A DNA stretch of 54,084 bases, from assembly GCA_910583785.1 (NCBI GenBank), contig CAJTZK010000014.1, positions 1 through 54,084 of the forward strand, read 5' to 3'. Positions 15,428-23,118 of the stretch are shown piece after piece (within the stretch, counting starts at the first letter, position 1; each line of letters starts with the position of its first letter). The DNA is from an uncultured Oscillibacter sp. Its GTDB lineage: Bacteria > Bacillota > Clostridia > Oscillospirales > Oscillospiraceae. The translations under genes were made by a program, and so were the position numbers. The notes beneath the pieces were generated by a model. The model was not told where the DNA came from. It made no database searches and was given only the letters and a program-made list of their open reading frames with translations.

Positions 15428-15712
15428 CTAAGGCCGCGTTTCCACCACCACGTGGACCAGGCCCCCCTGGCCCTTGCCTAAGGTCTTTCGGATGGCCTTC
15501 CGCACCCCGATGATATAGGAGACGTTTCCCGCCGGGTCCTTTACGCCCATGTTCACAATGCTGCCGTCGTAGGGAATCCCGTCAAAGAGCGCGCGGACCT
15601 TTACCCGGCCCGCGCCGAATTCCTCCCGGACGTCCCAGGGAAAGACGACGTAAGCTCCGCCGGAGCCGCCCGCCTCGTGAATGACGGCCTCAAATTCATA
15701 GCGGTCCCGCAT
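15428..15712 (-). CDS. DUF1905 domain protein
   Basis: 94 residues, small cytosolic beta-barrel of the DUF1905 family. It opens with MRDRYEFEAVIHEAGGSGGA, with YVVFPWDVREEFG, a VKVRALFDGIPY strand pair, and a closing IRKTLGKGQG segment. The biochemical role of the family is not established. The start at 15712 is chosen because the domain begins there; the ribosome site is weak, and the frame continues upstream without stops. It is 26 bases downstream of the YihY gene and probably co-transcribed. Confidence 0.82.
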   Translation of the reverse strand: MRDRYEFEAVIHEAGGSGGAYVVFPWDVREEFGAGRVKVRALFDGIPYDGSIVNMGVKDPAGNVSYIIGVRKAIRKTLGKGQGGLVHVVVETRP

Positions 15713-15738
15713 CTGCCATTCCCCATTTCCAATCCGCT

Positions 15739-16572
15739 TTATCCGCTTTCCGCTTCCTTCCGCATGGACACCAGGGTGCCGTTGAGCTCCGCGCCCAAAA
15801 TCAGCACGTTGGCGGACATGTAGAGCCAGATCATCAGCACCACCACCGTGCCGATGGACCCGTAGAGCAGGGAGTAGTTGGCGAAGTTTTCCACATACAT
15901 GGCGTACAGCCAGCTCAAGCCCATCCAGGCCGCCAGGGCCGCCAGGGTCCCGGGCCACAGGTCCCGCCAGGGCCGCCGGGTATCCTGGGCCAGGGCGTAG
16001 AGGAAGAACAGGGCGAAGTAGCCCACCACCGCCGCCGCCGGGAAGCGCATCCGGGCCCACAGTTCCGCCAGGAACAGCGGCAGGCGGAAGTTCCCCACGG
16101 CGTAGCCCAGCAACCGGTCTCCAATGGTCATGAGGGCCAGGGTCAGGGCGATGGCGGAGATCAGCACCACCGTGTACAGCAGGGTCTTCATCCGGTGGAC
16201 CACTGCCCGCTTGGGGGGGCCCAGGTGATAAGCCGTCCGGACGGAGACCATCAGGGCGTTGGTGGCCCGCATGGGGAACCAGATGGAGAAGAACAGGCCG
16301 AAGAGCATCAGCTTGGGGCTGGGGCTCCGGCCCACGTGGACCAGATAGGCCCGGACGATGTCCACCACGTCCCGGGGGAGGAACTCCCCCAGGACCAGAA
16401 GGATGGCGGTGACGTTCAAATCCAGCAGGCCCAGCAGGGCGCTGATGAAAATAAGGAAGGGGAAAATCATAAACAGCAGGTAGAAGGCTAGGGCGGCGCT
16501 CTGTACCCCCACGCCGTGGCGGAAATAGCGCTGGACCAGGAGGTAGGCTCCACGGGGCAGCTTGCGGGTCAT
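15739..16572 (-). CDS. YihY/BrkB-family inner membrane protein
   Basis: 277 residues, with a cytoplasmic N-terminus and about six membrane helices, including AALAFYLLFMIFPFLIFISALLGLL, the conserved family segment. GSIGTVVVLMIWLYMSANVLILGAELN near the C-terminus is also diagnostic. Once mislabelled ribonuclease BN; the actual function is unknown, and a transport role has been suggested. The start at 16572 begins the conserved domain. The preceding ribosome site is poor, and an in-frame start further upstream (16614) is possible. Confidence 0.88.
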   Translation of the reverse strand: MTRKLPRGAYLLVQRYFRHGVGVQSAALAFYLLFMIFPFLIFISALLGLLDLNVTAILLVLGEFLPRDVVDIVRAYLVHVGRSPSPKLMLFGLFFSIWFPMRATNALMVSVRTAYHLGPPKRAVVHRMKTLLYTVVLISAIALTLALMTIGDRLLGYAVGNFRLPLFLAELWARMRFPAAAVVGYFALFFLYALAQDTRRPWRDLWPGTLAALAAWMGLSWLYAMYVENFANYSLLYGSIGTVVVLMIWLYMSANVLILGAELNGTLVSMRKEAESG

Positions 16573-16728
16573 GGGGAAATCACCACACTTTCCAGTGAAA
16601 ATAGGGGGCGCCATTTTAGGCGCGCCCTCCCACGCTGGGCATAGATCGATAGAAGGTACGCGGCGCCAGGGCGGGTCCCTCTCCCGGGACCCGGACGCCC
16701 CTGGGGGACGCCCGCTGGACGCGCCCCG

Positions 16729-17064
16729 TCACTCCCAGGTTTCCCAGACCTCGGGGTGGTAGCCCACGGTGGCCTCCTTGCCATTGCGGACAATGGGGGT
16801 TTGGAACAGGACGGGGTTTTCCAGCAGTTTTTCCTCCTGGGCGGCGGGTGTGAGATAGGCCATGTACAGGTCCCCATAGGCCCGGCAGGCGGTGTCCACC
16901 AGGGCCTCGAAGCCAATTTTCCGCTTGACGGACTGGTACTCCCGGGGGGATAATCCCTTTGAGGGGAGATCGACGTACTGGAACTGGATGCGGCGCTCCT
17001 TGAACCAGCGCTGGGCCTTCTTGGTGTCAAAGCATTTGGAGGAGCCGAAAATCTGGATGTTCAT
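16729..17064 (-). CDS. Spx/ArsC-family thioredoxin-fold protein
   Basis: 111 residues, arsenate-reductase-like fold. The single N-terminal cysteine is C11 (FGSSKCFDTKKAQRWF), with a cis-proline-type segment NPVLFQTPIVRNGKEATVG. The partner cysteine of the Spx CxxC is absent, so this is more likely an ArsC-like reductase or adaptor than a redox-switched Spx. AAAGGAG nine bases before the ATG supports the start. It is divergent from the sirtuin gene, with a 60-base shared upstream region containing the palindrome GATTATAATC. Confidence 0.85.
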   Translation of the reverse strand: MNIQIFGSSKCFDTKKAQRWFKERRIQFQYVDLPSKGLSPREYQSVKRKIGFEALVDTACRAYGDLYMAYLTPAAQEEKLLENPVLFQTPIVRNGKEATVGYHPEVWETWE

Positions 17065-17078
17065 GGGACCTTTCTCCT

Positions 17079-17106
17079 TTGATGTCACTCTATTATTGAT
17101 TATAAT
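17079..17106 (+). promoter_or_regulatory. Promoter of the sirtuin gene
   Basis: TTGATG (17079-17084), a 16-base spacer and TATAAT (17101-17106), 18 bases before the ATG. Confidence 0.6.
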
Positions 17107-17124
17107 CCGCAGGGAGGGATCATT

Positions 17125-17841
17125 ATGACGGAAGCAGTCGAGACCTTAAAGACCTGGGTAAAGGAGGCCAAAGCCATCGCCTTCTTCGGGGGCGCGGGGG
17201 TCAGCACGGAGTCCGGCATCCCGGATTTCCGGTCCACCGGGGGACTGTACCATCAGGAGTGGAAGTATCCGCCGGAGACCATTTTAAGCCATACCTTCTA
17301 CAAAAGCAACCCCGGGGAGTTCTTCCGCTTCTACCGGGCCAAGATGCTGGCCCCGGAGGCCCGGCCCAACGCCGCCCACGAAAAGCTGGCGGAGTGGGAG
17401 GCGGAGGGGAAGCTCACCGCCGTGGTCACCCAGAACATCGACGGGCTCCACCAGGCGGCGGGAAGCAGGCACGTCTGCGAGCTCCACGGAAGCGTCCACC
17501 GGAACTACTGCGAGCGCTGCGGGAAGTTCTACGGACTGGACTTTATCCTAAGCGGCAGCGGCGTGCCCCGGTGCGAATGCGGCGGGATCATCAAGCCCGG
17601 CGTGGTCCTCTACGAGGAGGGCCTGGACCAGGCGGTGATGAACGACGCGGTGGACTCCATCGCCCGGGCGGACCTGCTCATCATCGGGGGCACCTCCCTG
17701 AACGTCTGGCCTGCGGCGGGACTCATCAACTACTTCCAGGGAACCCGGCTGGCCCTGATCAATCGGTCCGCCGTGGCCCGGGACCTGGGCGCGGGCCTGG
17801 TGATTACGGACCCCATCGGCCAGGTCATGGCCCAGCTCTGA
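17125..17841 (+). CDS. cobB: NAD-dependent protein deacylase, Sir2 family
   Basis: 238 residues. NAD-binding GGAGVSTESGIPDFRS (22-37), TQNIDGLH (102-109), catalytic H121 in ELHGS, and a zinc ribbon with C129, C132, C150 and C152 are all present. GGTSLNVWPAAG and INRS complete the Rossmann fold. It removes acetyl or acyl groups from lysines, producing O-acyl-ADP-ribose and nicotinamide; a typical target is acetyl-CoA synthetase, though none is encoded here. GGGAGG is well spaced from the start. The gene is monocistronic. Confidence 0.94.
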   Translation: MTEAVETLKTWVKEAKAIAFFGGAGVSTESGIPDFRSTGGLYHQEWKYPPETILSHTFYKSNPGEFFRFYRAKMLAPEARPNAAHEKLAEWEAEGKLTAVVTQNIDGLHQAAGSRHVCELHGSVHRNYCERCGKFYGLDFILSGSGVPRCECGGIIKPGVVLYEEGLDQAVMNDAVDSIARADLLIIGGTSLNVWPAAGLINYFQGTRLALINRSAVARDLGAGLVITDPIGQVMAQL

Positions 17842-17850
17842 GCCTTTGGA

Positions 17851-17880
17851 GCCCCTCCGCCGCCCTGGCGGAGGGGCCTT
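17851..17880 (+). terminator. Terminator after the sirtuin gene
   Basis: GCCCCTCCGCC (17851-17861), a 5-base loop, GGCGGAGGGGC (17867-17877), then CTTCC. The stem is strong but the T-run is poor. Confidence 0.65.
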
Positions 17881-17924
17881 CCCCAGTCTGGAGGAAAAAA
17901 ATCGGGAAAAACGGAAAATGGGTG

Positions 17925-17953
17925 TTGACAAGCGGGGTGGTTCTGGCTATAAT
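17925..17953 (+). promoter_or_regulatory. Consensus promoter of the tRNA-Leu pair
   Basis: TTGACA (17925-17930), a 17-base spacer and TATAAT (17948-17953). Confidence 0.88.
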
Positions 17954-17988
17954 AATCAAGCAGTCTTTTTTAGGGGACGCAACTTTAT

Positions 17989-18074
17989 GCGGCTGTGCTG
18001 GAACTGGTAGACAGGCCAGCTTGAGGTGCTGGTGTCGATTCGACGTGTGGGTTCAAGTCCCGTCAGCCGCACCA
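17989..18074 (+). tRNA. tRNA-Leu (anticodon GAG)
   Basis: Class II tRNA. The acceptor GCGGCTG pairs with CAGCCGC, the discriminator is A and CCA is encoded. The anticodon loop TTGAGGT is closed by CCAGC/GCTGG. A long variable arm and a GGTTCAAGTCC T-loop are present. Confidence 0.95.
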
Positions 18075-18102
18075 CGGTTCTCTTTAGGAGACCATACGCC
18101 AT

Positions 18103-18190
18103 GCGCGAGTGGTGGAATTGGCAGACTCGCTAGATTCAGGTTCTAGTGTCCTTTACGGACGTGCGGGTTCAAGTCCCGCCTCGCGCACCA
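18103..18190 (+). tRNA. tRNA-Leu (anticodon CAG)
   Basis: Class II tRNA. The acceptor GCGCGAG pairs with CTCGCGC and ACCA is encoded. The anticodon stem CTAGA/TCTAG encloses TTCAGGT. The variable-arm hairpin is TGTCC/GGACG-like, and the T-loop is GGTTCAAGTCC. It lies 28 bases after tRNA-Leu(GAG), probably in one transcript. Confidence 0.95.
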
Positions 18191-18194
18191 GCTC

Positions 18195-18376
18195 AGAAAT
18201 TCTCCTTACCGCTGCGCTTCCCGCCTTTGGCGGAAAGCTCCGCCGGACGGAGAATTTCTTCGCTTTCGGCCGAAATCCGCTCCGCTGGGTTTTCGGCCGA
18301 GGGGGACGGGGGACGCGGCTTTTTGGTGCGCGGCGGACCGCCTTGCGGACTGCCCCGCCGTTGGCGGGGTTTTATT
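18195..18376 (+). terminator. Inverted repeat and terminator region after the tRNA genes
   Basis: AGAAATTCTCC (18195-18205) is the exact reverse complement of GGAGAATTTCT (18249-18259), enclosing smaller hairpins, including CCGCC-TTT-GGCGG. Further on, CCCCGCC-GTT-GGCGGGG (18353-18369) followed by TTTTATT is a clean intrinsic terminator. No gene is seen between 18191 and 18509. Confidence 0.7.
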
Positions 18377-18509
18377 GAACTTGCAGGAAAAACCCGCTGT
18401 GGTTTTTCCCGCAGACACCCCTTTCCCCGCGATATCTGGAAGTGCGCAGGGTTTCTTTCCTGCGGGAATGTGGGACATGGTGCATGCGGTTTTGAGGATG
18501 GGAGGCGTT

Positions 18510-18710
18510 ATGGAATTTTCAAAAGAAGAATTGGCGGAGGCAAGGCGGCAGATTGAATCCACGCTCCATAAGCTGCGGGAAACGGCGGACACCCTCCGGG
18601 GAAAAGAACGCCCGGAGCGGTACAAGTCTCAGATTACCTTAGCGGAGCGGAGAATCAAGGCGTTTGAGATTGCGGCGGTTTTGATTGATAAGGAATGGAA
18701 ACATCTATAA
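18510..18710 (+). CDS. 66-aa conserved-type helical protein of unknown function
   Basis: MEFSKEELAEARRQIESTLH begins a 66-residue, highly charged, apparently two-helix protein with no membrane segment. GGGAGG precedes the ATG by 4 bases, and the frame ends directly before a strong terminator at 18713-18739. Similar short proteins are common in gut Clostridia as far as I can recall, but no function is established. It lies outside the phage-like cluster and points the opposite way. Confidence 0.78.
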   Translation: MEFSKEELAEARRQIESTLHKLRETADTLRGKERPERYKSQITLAERRIKAFEIAAVLIDKEWKHL

Positions 18711-18712
18711 AG

Positions 18713-18744
18713 AAAGAGCGTCCGGCTGGACGCTCTTTTGCTTT
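18713..18744 (+). terminator. Terminator of the 66-aa protein gene
   Basis: AAAGAGCGTCC (18713-18723), loop GGCT, GGACGCTCTTTT (18728-18739), then GCTTTTC. Confidence 0.88.
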
Positions 18745-18794
18745 TCCTCCGCCAGGGAGGATTCCAGGGCGGGAGGGGACGGAGCCCCTTTCCC

Positions 18795-19063
18795 TACAGG
18801 GTGATCTACCGGAAGAGGACAGTCCCGGAAAAAGGCGGATATGTACTCCCTGCCGCCAGATGAGCGGCAGCGGAAAGAGGAACTGGTCCATTCGCCGAGG
18901 AACACCCCCCTACAATTTCATTGCGCGGGGTAAGCCATTCCGGTTCCGCCGTTCATTCAGCCGCGTCCCCCTGTACTTCTTTTTCTCTTTTGGACCGCGT
19001 ACGGCCCGTTTGCCTCCGGCGCGCGCCCGCGGGCACAGACTCTTTTTCTTATGAAAAAATGGG
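18795..19063 (-). repeat. Long dispersed repeat, copy 2 (inverted relative to copy 1)
   Basis: On the minus strand it contains, in the same order as 60-372, GGAGGCAAACGGGCCGT, TCCAAAAGAGAAAAAGAAGTAC, the CCTCTTTCCGCTGCCGCTC block and CCGGGACTG. It fills the gap between the 66-aa gene and the left end of the phage-like cluster. No gene is seen in 18745-19085. Confidence 0.7.
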
Positions 19064-19085
19064 CCCCCCGCCCGAAGGGCAAGCG

Positions 19086-19661
19086 TCATTCCTCCGCAGG
19101 AGGTACCGCCATTTGAAACTTCTCCCAGTCATACCCTTGGATCTCCACAAGCGCCCAGGTAAACCCCGCCTCCTCACACTCCTCCCAGGTGAGAAACCGG
19201 AAGTAGAACTCCACCCCCAGGTGGCAGGGCAGGATGTCCAGCACGATTTTCTCAATCTGCCCGAACTCCGCCGGGACCCCCACTGTCCCAGGAAACACCA
19301 CCCGGACCTGGTTGGTCCCCATCTCAATGGCCTGGGCCCGGATTCCGCAGCCCCGGATGGTCCGGCCGATGGCCTCCGGCGTCAGGCTGTCCCCGTCGAT
19401 TTGCAGCAGGGCCGCGATGGCCGCCCGGCGTTCCTCCGGCGTGAAGGCGGCGGGCCGCCGGAGGAACAGGGCCTCCCGGCGGCGGAGCCCCTCGTCCTCC
19501 GCCGTGGCGGTGACGGCCTCCTGTTCCACGTTCTCCAGACGATCCGACACAGCGTCCAATCCCCTGCCCAGGGCGTACAGCTCCGCCCCGCTGAGGGAGT
19601 CCCGGTCCAGCCGGTAGACCCCCAGGGGGGCCAGCAGCCCCCGCAGATACTCCTCGTACAT
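19086..19661 (-). CDS. XkdU-like tail/baseplate protein (DUF2313/YmfQ type)
   Basis: 191 residues, the last gene of the cluster. The pattern MYEEYLRGLLAPLGVYRLD, then NVEQEAVTATAEDEGLRRRE, TPEERRAAIAALL and a C-terminal VVFPGTVGVP/WALVEIQGYDW segment fits the gp48/XkdU-type proteins that follow baseplate J in Mu- and PBSX-like phages. The start is one base after the J-gene stop. No tail-fibre gene follows, unlike in most such clusters. Confidence 0.78.
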   Translation of the reverse strand: MYEEYLRGLLAPLGVYRLDRDSLSGAELYALGRGLDAVSDRLENVEQEAVTATAEDEGLRRREALFLRRPAAFTPEERRAAIAALLQIDGDSLTPEAIGRTIRGCGIRAQAIEMGTNQVRVVFPGTVGVPAEFGQIEKIVLDILPCHLGVEFYFRFLTWEECEEAGFTWALVEIQGYDWEKFQMAVPPAEE

Positions 19662-19662
19662 G

Positions 19663-20724
19663 TTACGCCTCCTCCAGCTCCGTCACCTCCAGCGTCCCCA
19701 GCACGGGCAGCGCCGTGCTGTCCGCCGGGATGTCCTCCGCCGGGGCGGTAAAGCGGTAGTTTTCCACGCCCTCCAGATCGTAGAGGCGGTTTCCCAGCTC
19801 CGCCAGCCGCACGGCCCGGCCCAGCAGCCGCCCCCCAAAGAAATCGGCGATGGCCCGCCGGGCGGACTCCAGCGCCGCCTCCCGGTCCGTCCCCTCCTTG
19901 GGAGTTACCGCCACCGCCACGTCCACGGTTTTGGCGGAAGGGGCCAGGGCCTTCACTGTTACTGCGATCTCCCGCTTCTCCTGGAGCTCCGCCTGGAGCC
20001 CCGCCAGCAGTTCCTCATCCGGGAGGCCCTTTTCCCCGGTGACGTAGACGTTCACCGTCCCTGGTCCCTCCGCCCGGCCCACGGCCTTGGCCGCTGTGAC
20101 GCCGGGGTAGCTCATGGCTGTGGTTTCGTACCAAGCGGTGTTGGCCCCGTTGGGGAGGCGGCGGTAGCTCTCCAGGATGCGGGCGCGGAAGGTTTCGTCG
20201 TCCTCCTCCCCGGCCCCCCCGGTGAAGGCCCCTGGATTGGTCACCGCCGTCACCGCCGTGGGGCAGGCGGTCAGAAACCGCACCGCCCCTGGTACCACAT
20301 TGCCCCCCGGCCCGGGCTCCACCGCCTCGGCGGGGGCGTCGGCGTACAGGGCCCCCGGGGGGATTACCGCGTCCGCCGTGGTCCGCACCCGGACCTCCTC
20401 TGCCGTCATGCACACCGTCCCCGCCGGGATGGATACCTCCATGGCCGGGGCCGCCTCTACGGAAAAGCGCAGGGAGCCCCCCGACCGGGAAGCCCCCAGG
20501 CGCTTCAGCCCCCGCATGTCCCCATGGCGGTCCAGGTAGACCCCCTGGGCCGTCTGGGGGAAGCTCTGGTCCAGCACCCAGTCCGCCTGGATTTCCAGGG
20601 CCTGGAGTTCCGCCGCTGCCGCCCACAGGCGCACTGCCAAGTCACAGCCCGCCTCCGGTGTGAAGCCCGCCCGCTCCGCGAAGTCCGCTAACAGCTGCCC
20701 GTATATTTCCTCAATGTTCCGCAT
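19663..20724 (-). CDS. Baseplate J-like protein (XkdT family)
   Basis: 353 residues. The N-terminal wedge domain is followed by SIPAGTVCMTAEEVRVRTT and the characteristic VTNPGAFTGGAGEEDDETFR...PNGANTAWYETTAMSYPGV region of gp47/J proteins. It builds the baseplate wedge that triggers sheath contraction. The gene is 18 bases after the XkdS-like gene. Confidence 0.9.
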   Translation of the reverse strand: MRNIEEIYGQLLADFAERAGFTPEAGCDLAVRLWAAAAELQALEIQADWVLDQSFPQTAQGVYLDRHGDMRGLKRLGASRSGGSLRFSVEAAPAMEVSIPAGTVCMTAEEVRVRTTADAVIPPGALYADAPAEAVEPGPGGNVVPGAVRFLTACPTAVTAVTNPGAFTGGAGEEDDETFRARILESYRRLPNGANTAWYETTAMSYPGVTAAKAVGRAEGPGTVNVYVTGEKGLPDEELLAGLQAELQEKREIAVTVKALAPSAKTVDVAVAVTPKEGTDREAALESARRAIADFFGGRLLGRAVRLAELGNRLYDLEGVENYRFTAPAEDIPADSTALPVLGTLEVTELEEA

Positions 20725-20742
20725 GTCCGCCTCCCCTTCTTC

Positions 20743-21093
20743 TCACGGCAGGACCTCCACCGTCACGGGCAGGGACTCTCCCTCATAGCGCAGCTGCGCC
20801 GTTACCGCCGCGCTGCCGTCCCGTCCCGGGCCCACCGTTACGTCCTCCACCGTCACGGGCTCTTCCGCCAGGGCCTCCGCCACATACTGCCTGGCGGCGC
20901 TCCGCCGCTCCGGCGCGGGGACCCGGCCCAGTTCCCACAGGCGGCTCCCCAGGGTTTCCCAGAAGGGGAAACCGCCCCGCCGGGCCGACAGCCGGAAAAG
21001 GACCCGCTGGAGGAGGGCCTCCCGGCCCCCCACCCGCCGCAGGCCCCCCACGCCGTCGGCCAGATAGTCCCCGTTCTTCAGTTCCAGTTCCAT
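20743..21093 (-). CDS. XkdS/gp25-like baseplate wedge protein
   Basis: 116 residues. It begins MELELKNGDYLADGVGGLRR and has FPFWETLGSRLWELGR, resembling the DUF2634/gp25-like wedge proteins that precede baseplate J. A C-terminal beta segment is VTAQLRYEGESLPVTVEV. Function is assigned by position and pattern. Confidence 0.72.
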   Translation of the reverse strand: MELELKNGDYLADGVGGLRRVGGREALLQRVLFRLSARRGGFPFWETLGSRLWELGRVPAPERRSAARQYVAEALAEEPVTVEDVTVGPGRDGSAAVTAQLRYEGESLPVTVEVLP

Positions 21094-21107
21094 GGTTCTG
21101 CCTCCCC

Positions 21108-21521
21108 TCAGCAGTTACAGGGCCTGTAGGGCTCCCCGTTGACGGAGAGCCGCCCGTCGATGGAAAGCTCCCCGGCCACGGATACCCGGCTCCCCCTGAT
21201 TTCCACGCTGCCGTCCTCCTTCAAATATACCGAGTTTCCGCCGGGCCCGTAGATATAAACCTCCCCCGGCCCGATCTGCCGGGCTTCCTCCTGGGGCCGG
21301 GTCCCGGCGACGCACTGTTCCTCGCCGCCGGGGCCCCCTTTTACCACCAGCACCGCCGCCCCGTTGGCGGGGGCCCAGAGATACCCCCCGGGGCCGTAAA
21401 CGGGCAGGTCCCGGACCTCGCCCCGGGTTACCACGCCCACCTTCCGCCCGCTGATGGTGGTGATTCCCAAGTCCGCGTCGGCCGCGGCTGGCGCGGGCTT
21501 GAGCTGTCTGGATAGCCACAT
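21108..21521 (-). CDS. Baseplate spike/OB-fold protein (gpV or XkdR-like)
   Basis: 137 residues. An OB-like stretch, VGVVTRGEVRDLPVYGPGGYLWAP, is followed by short beta-helix-like repeats (GPGGNSVYLKEDGSVEIRG, VSVAGELSIDGRLSVNGE), as in the C-terminus of phage spikes. It ends in PCNC, whose two cysteines might bind metal at a tip. AGGAGG seven bases before the ATG at 21521 sets the start. Confidence 0.75.
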   Translation of the reverse strand: MWLSRQLKPAPAAADADLGITTISGRKVGVVTRGEVRDLPVYGPGGYLWAPANGAAVLVVKGGPGGEEQCVAGTRPQEEARQIGPGEVYIYGPGGNSVYLKEDGSVEIRGSRVSVAGELSIDGRLSVNGEPYRPCNC

Positions 21522-21532
21522 CCTGTTTCCTC

Positions 21533-22477
21533 CTATGCCAAAGGCTTCAGCGTCAGCGTAACCGACGCCCCGTTCCGGTGGTCGAAGCGGTTCTCCGCCT
21601 CCGCCACCCGGAAGGTCCCGGAAAGGCCCATCCGCTCCAGGGACAGGGCCGCCCGGTCCCCCGGGAAAGCCAGGAAGCTCCCTGGCAGCGTTACCTCCGC
21701 TGTCCAGGCGTCCTCCTGGGACCGCTGAATCTGGTATTCCCCTGTGTACCGCATAGCGGCCCAGGTGCTCTGTCCCGGGGTGTAAACCACCCGGCGGCAC
21801 TGGCCCCCCTTGCGGATCATCTCCTGGTTTTTGACGGAGAAGTCCTGATTCCGGGTCTTGTCGATGACCAGGGCCTCCGTCAGCACGCCGTAGTGGTCCT
21901 CCCGCAGGGTGCAGGCCAGGACCGGGCCCCCCTCCCCGATGGAGAGGGTCCGTCCCTCCGGCTCCGGCCCCGCCAGCAGCTCCCCCTCCCGGCTGAACCG
22001 GGGGACGAAGCCCCCGTAGGCCCGGCAGAAGCCCTCCACGGCCCTCCACTGGCTGGTTCCCGCCGCCACGGTGTACACGGATTCCGCCCGGACCGCCGCC
22101 ACGTCCCGGCAGGTGATGCCGTAAGGCTGGACGTGGTTCGCCAGAATCTCCGCCAGGGTGGCCTGCTGGTAGGTGACGGGCCGGGACTCGTTGTCCAGCA
22201 GCCGGGCGGCGTAGCCCCGGCCGGAGATGGTGGCCGTCAGCCCGTTTGCGTCCAGGTCCACCGTGTACTCGTCCACGATGGCCCGGAGTACCGTCTCCCC
22301 CTCCGCCTCCGCCGCGAAGCCCGCCGCCAGCGGCAGGACCTCCGCCATCTCCTTCTGGTAGACGAAGGTGGCGGAGAAGCTGTCGCAGGGCACCGTCCCC
22401 GTGTGGGTGACCCGCCAGCTCAAAAGCGGGGGCAGGCGGAACATCCGGTGGTCCGCCGTGTAAAGCGTTCCCGTCAT
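21533..22477 (-). CDS. Baseplate hub protein (XkdQ/gpD-like)
   Basis: 314 residues. The pattern WRVTHTGTVPCDSFSATF, ATISGRGYAARLLDNESRPV, LAEILANHVQPYGI and SLERMGLSGTFRVAEAENRFDHRNG is typical of phage late-control/gp27-like hub proteins that join tail tube and spike. Its ATG overlaps the LysM gene stop (ATGA). Confidence 0.82.
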   Translation of the reverse strand: MTGTLYTADHRMFRLPPLLSWRVTHTGTVPCDSFSATFVYQKEMAEVLPLAAGFAAEAEGETVLRAIVDEYTVDLDANGLTATISGRGYAARLLDNESRPVTYQQATLAEILANHVQPYGITCRDVAAVRAESVYTVAAGTSQWRAVEGFCRAYGGFVPRFSREGELLAGPEPEGRTLSIGEGGPVLACTLREDHYGVLTEALVIDKTRNQDFSVKNQEMIRKGGQCRRVVYTPGQSTWAAMRYTGEYQIQRSQEDAWTAEVTLPGSFLAFPGDRAALSLERMGLSGTFRVAEAENRFDHRNGASVTLTLKPLA

Positions 22478-23058
22478 GGTACCTTCACCGCCTCTCCGGG
22501 GTAGATCAGGTTCGGGTTTTTGATCTGGGGGTTGGCCCGGACCAGGGCCGCCAGCTCCACGCCGTACTGCTTGGCGACGGCCCAGAGGGTATCCCCCTTC
22601 CGGACGGTGTGAACCCGCTGGTTCCCGGAGTCGCTTCCCGCCGGGGAGGCGCCTCCGGGGCCGCCCCCGTTTCCCGGTTCCACGGATTTCAGCCCGCCGT
22701 CATAGCCGCCCCCGTCCTCCCAGAACTCGAAACGGTAGCGCACAAAGTCCGGCCTGGGTTCTTCCATGGCTTCCAGGGCCGCGAAATAGGCCCGTTCTGC
22801 CTTCCATACCGGGTGGACCAGCAGCCCCGGCCCCTCCTGCTGGAAGACTCCGGCCAGCTCCTGGAACCGCTGGTAAGCGCCCTCCCCCACAAAGACGCCC
22901 TCTCCCTTTAAGACCCGGTAGGAGCTCCCCAGCTCCTGCATCACGCAGGGCCCGAAGGGCGCCGGGTGGACGGCGATCCGCCGCCGGTATTCCACTGTGT
23001 AGACCTCCGGGTTGTGGGGCCATGTGAACTCCTTAAACCGCATCGGCGCCAGCCGCAT
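22474..23058 (-). CDS. LysM-domain tail protein (XkdP-like)
   Basis: 194 residues. The N-terminal tail domain (RFKEFTWPHNPEVYTVEY) is followed by a Gly/Ser linker, then one LysM repeat (VRKGDTLWAVAKQYGVELAALVRANP...LIYPGEAVKVP). In PBSX-like phages this protein lies between tape measure and hub and can engage peptidoglycan. GGGAGG supports the start. Confidence 0.88.
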   Translation of the reverse strand: MRLAPMRFKEFTWPHNPEVYTVEYRRRIAVHPAPFGPCVMQELGSSYRVLKGEGVFVGEGAYQRFQELAGVFQQEGPGLLVHPVWKAERAYFAALEAMEEPRPDFVRYRFEFWEDGGGYDGGLKSVEPGNGGGPGGASPAGSDSGNQRVHTVRKGDTLWAVAKQYGVELAALVRANPQIKNPNLIYPGEAVKVP

Positions 23059-23118
23059 GCTGCCTCCCTCCTCTCACGGCCCCGCCGGAGGGGTTTCCTC
23101 CGGCGGGGCGGGTATCCG

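Noticed and set aside
16969..17064. Spx transcriptional regulator identity for the ArsC-like protein
   Set aside because: The redox-active CxxC of Spx is reduced to a single cysteine (KCFD), so only the broader ArsC/Spx fold is claimed.
18103..18190. tRNA-Leu(CAG) as the attachment site of the phage-like cluster
   Set aside because: tRNA 3' ends are common integration sites and this one is about 900 bases from the cluster, but no copy of its 3' end occurs near 31766-31913. A gene and its terminator also lie between.
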